A stretch of DNA of 7,541 nucleotides from Acetobacteraceae bacterium UBA6159 (GTDB lineage Bacteria > Pseudomonadota > Alphaproteobacteria > Acetobacterales > Acetobacteraceae). The stretch covers positions 1 through 7,541 of the forward strand of contig DIUL01000225.1 of NCBI GenBank assembly GCA_002422345.1, written 5' to 3'. This document shows, one piece after another, positions 5,701 through 7,541 of this stretch. The translations under genes were made by a program, and so were the position numbers. Below the pieces are notes generated by a model. The model worked only from the letters and a program-made list of their open reading frames with translations, had not been told where the DNA came from and ran no database searches. The first letter of the stretch is position 1, and each line of letters opens with the position of its first letter.

Positions 5701-6783
5701 ATGGTGCTCGACGATGCCGCGCTGATCGGCGAGATCGTCGGGTCCGGCCTGTTCGAGCCCGCCTGGTACCTCGCGCACAACGCCGACGTCGCGGCGGCGG
5801 CGCTGGACCCGGCCACGCATTTCGCCCGGTTCGGGATGCGGGAGGGGCGGATGCCCAACCCCTATTTCGACCTGGCCTGGTACGCGCGGGAAAACCCCGA
5901 CATCACGGCGGCGGGGTTGGAACCCTTCCTGCACTACCTCCGCCACGGCGATCATGAGGGTCGGCGGCCGCATCCGCTGTTCGATCCGGTCTGGTACCGA
6001 CAATCCTACGATCTGCCGGAGGAGGTCCATGCGCTGCGCGATTTCCTGGGCCAGCGCATCGACGGGGATCGCGCGCCCTGCGCCGAACTCGCCGCCGTCC
6101 TGTTGCTGCCGGCGTGGGACGGGCAGCGGCGCATCGATCGGTTCCTGCAGGAGCAGGAGCGGCTGGGCCTGCCTGGCTCCCCCGATCCCGGAATCGTCGC
6201 AGAGTCGGGACTGCTCGATCCCAACCACTATCTGATCAATGCCTCCGACGTGCATGAATCGGGGCTGGACCCGGTCGATCATTACTGCCGCTTCGGCTGG
6301 CGGGAGAACCGGCAACCCAACGTCTACTTCGCGCCAGAATGGTACATCGCGACCAACCCTGACCTCGATCACCGGCGGATGAACCCGATCGTCCACTACG
6401 TGTTGGTCGGGGAGCCCGCGGGGCGGCGGCCGGTGCCCTATTTCGATCCGGTGTGGTATCGACAGGCCTATGACGTGCCGCCGGGGCAGACGGCGCTGGC
6501 GCATTACCTGGTGCACCGGCGGCGGCAGATCGTCAGCCCGAACGGGCTGTTCGATGTTGGCTGGTACGTGGAACGGTTCGCCGAGGTGATGGGGCCGAAC
6601 CGCGATCCCTTCGCGCATTACCTCCAGGCCGGGACACTGGCCGATATCGATCCCTCGCGCGGGTTCAACGCGGCGGAGTACCGGCGCCGCCATCTGGGGC
6701 GGGCGAGCCGGGGGTTCCGGCGGATGATGCGCCCGGATGTGCATAATCCCCTGGTCCATTACCTGCGCGCGACCTACCGGTAG
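5701..6783 (+). CDS. F-D-x-x-W-Y / H-Y repeat protein of unknown function
   Basis: A 360-aa protein made almost wholly of repeats of about 38 residues: [L/Y]FDPxWY, then NPDV-like, then P-x-x-H-Y-L-x-x-G-x-x-EGR-x-P. Units begin near residues 17, 55, 93, (132, very degenerate), 171, 209, 247, 283 and 321. There is no signal peptide or membrane segment. Similar repeats occur, to my knowledge, beside or fused to bacterial glycosyltransferases and in some large calcium-binding surface proteins. Here they stand alone, 6 nt after the TPR/GT-like gene and without a clear Shine-Dalgarno, so translational coupling is likely. Units 1-3 and 5-7 align at a constant 154-residue offset, showing block duplication. 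It may be a scaffold or acceptor-recognition partner of the upstream enzyme; this is inference. I do not recognise a named gene. Confidence 0.85.
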   Translation: MVLDDAALIGEIVGSGLFEPAWYLAHNADVAAAALDPATHFARFGMREGRMPNPYFDLAWYARENPDITAAGLEPFLHYLRHGDHEGRRPHPLFDPVWYRQSYDLPEEVHALRDFLGQRIDGDRAPCAELAAVLLLPAWDGQRRIDRFLQEQERLGLPGSPDPGIVAESGLLDPNHYLINASDVHESGLDPVDHYCRFGWRENRQPNVYFAPEWYIATNPDLDHRRMNPIVHYVLVGEPAGRRPVPYFDPVWYRQAYDVPPGQTALAHYLVHRRRQIVSPNGLFDVGWYVERFAEVMGPNRDPFAHYLQAGTLADIDPSRGFNAAEYRRRHLGRASRGFRRMMRPDVHNPLVHYLRATYR

Positions 6784-6835
6784 CCAGGGCAAGAACCGGG
6801 CGGCGGCGGATTGATTTCGCGCTATGCTGCCGGCC

Positions 6836-7522
6836 ATGACCCAGCCCGACCCGAACCAGTTGATCGAGACGATCGCCCAGCGCGGCTATGCCACCATGCC
6901 CTTGCTGGACCCCGCCACCTGCGGTGCCATCGCGGCGCTGTATGGCGAGGATGCGCGCTTCCGCAAGCGCATCATCATGGAGCAGCGGGCCTATGGGCAG
7001 GGCGAATACAAGTATTTCGCCTATCCGCTGCCGGACCCGATCGCCGCGCTGCGGGCCGCGTTGTACCCGCCTCTGGCCGTAGTCGCGAATGCCTGGCGGC
7101 GGACATTGGGGGAACAAGAGAGCTTTCCGCCGACGCTGGAGGACTACCTGGCCCTGTGCCACGCCGCCGGCCAGACGCGGCCGACACCTTTGCTGCTGCG
7201 GTATGAGGCGGGGGGCTTCAACTGCCTGCACCAGGACCTCTACGGCGACCTGGCGTTTCCCTTGCAGGTCGTGGTGCTGCTCAGCCGGCCGGGGCACGAT
7301 TTCACGGGCGGGGAGTTCCTGCTGGTGGAGCAACGCCCCCGCGCGCAGTCACGCGCCGAGGTGGTGACGCTGGCGCAGGGGGAGGCGGCGATCTTCCCCG
7401 TGCATCACCGCCCCGCGATGGGCGCCCGCCGCCCCTACCGCGCCACGATGCGCCATGGCGTGAGCCGGGTGCATACGGGCGTGCGGCAGACGCTGGGGAT
7501 CATCTTTCACGACGCGGCTTAG
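6836..7522 (+). CDS. 2-oxoglutarate/Fe(II)-dependent oxygenase
   Basis: A 228-aa soluble enzyme that should use Fe(II), O2 and 2-oxoglutarate to hydroxylate an unknown substrate. Numbered from MTQPDP: the iron site is H132-x-D134 (in CLHQDLYG) with distal H207 (in MRHGVS), and R217, ten residues further, is the expected 2-oxoglutarate anchor (GVRQTLGIIFHDA). RPTPLLLRYEAGG and GGEFLLVEQRPRAQSR are family-typical blocks, so all catalytic residues appear present. It resembles a conserved uncharacterised proteobacterial family sometimes labelled prolyl 4-hydroxylase-like. An in-frame ATG at 6824 adds four residues; neither start has a good Shine-Dalgarno. It follows the repeat gene by about 50 nt on the same strand and may share its transcript, but could also have its own promoter. 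Substrate unknown. Confidence 0.93.
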   Translation: MTQPDPNQLIETIAQRGYATMPLLDPATCGAIAALYGEDARFRKRIIMEQRAYGQGEYKYFAYPLPDPIAALRAALYPPLAVVANAWRRTLGEQESFPPTLEDYLALCHAAGQTRPTPLLLRYEAGGFNCLHQDLYGDLAFPLQVVVLLSRPGHDFTGGEFLLVEQRPRAQSRAEVVTLAQGEAAIFPVHHRPAMGARRPYRATMRHGVSRVHTGVRQTLGIIFHDAA

Positions 7523-7541
7523 CCCATCTTTAACGCCTTTT

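Noticed and set aside
4423..6837. 804-codon open frame on the minus strand across the TPR/GT-like and repeat genes
   Set aside because: It spans two well-supported plus-strand genes, reads as R/P/G/Q-rich shadow sequence, and has no domain or ribosome binding site I can see.

Overview
The window is GC-rich throughout, with G/C-biased third positions and long antisense shadow frames. Its genes look alphaproteobacterial: a chemoreceptor with a C-terminal PilZ domain, a DUF6455 protein, a TPR protein with a GT-B-like domain, and an FNR/FixK-type operator. The best guess is a Rhodospirillales/Acetobacteraceae-like bacterium. This rests on gene content only; no rRNA or species marker is present.

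Layout. (1) 52-2325 (+) encodes a 757-aa two-transmembrane chemoreceptor: helical sensor with a doubled RRHEK[N/D]F motif, HAMP, MCP signalling hairpin, and a PilZ domain with an intact c-di-GMP signature. (2) 2326-2499 is a convergent gap with two GC-rich hairpins. (3) 2500-2907 (-) encodes a small four-cysteine DUF6455 protein with a strong Shine-Dalgarno; a perfect TTGAT-N4-ATCAA operator lies 63 nt upstream of its start. (4) 2978-3199 has no convincing protein gene. On the + strand it holds a promoter-like element, a cUUCGg-capped hairpin, an unpaired stretch with CCTCCC, and a textbook intrinsic terminator (GCAA loop, eight T). Together these look like an unannotated small RNA of about 84 nt. 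(5) 3200-4150 (-) encodes an extended-SDR sugar-nucleotide epimerase. (6) About 107 bp of divergent intergenic DNA leads into a + strand run: a TPR/glycosyltransferase-like protein (4258-5694), a protein built almost entirely of about 38-residue F-D-x-x-W-Y repeats (5701-6783), and a 2-oxoglutarate/Fe(II) oxygenase (6836-7522).

How they may work together. The epimerase, TPR/GT-like protein and repeat protein fit a glycan or glycoprotein-modification locus. The first two + genes are 6 nt apart and surely co-transcribed; the oxygenase follows after about 50 nt and may or may not belong. The DUF6455 gene and the candidate small RNA form a separate regulatory island next to an oxygen- or NO-responsive operator. 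The chemoreceptor joins an extracellular signal to cytoplasmic c-di-GMP.

The parts most worth a second look are the candidate small RNA, the FNR-type box driving DUF6455, and the 154-residue higher-order duplication inside the repeat protein. I see no CRISPR array, tRNA, rRNA, insertion sequence or phage gene.
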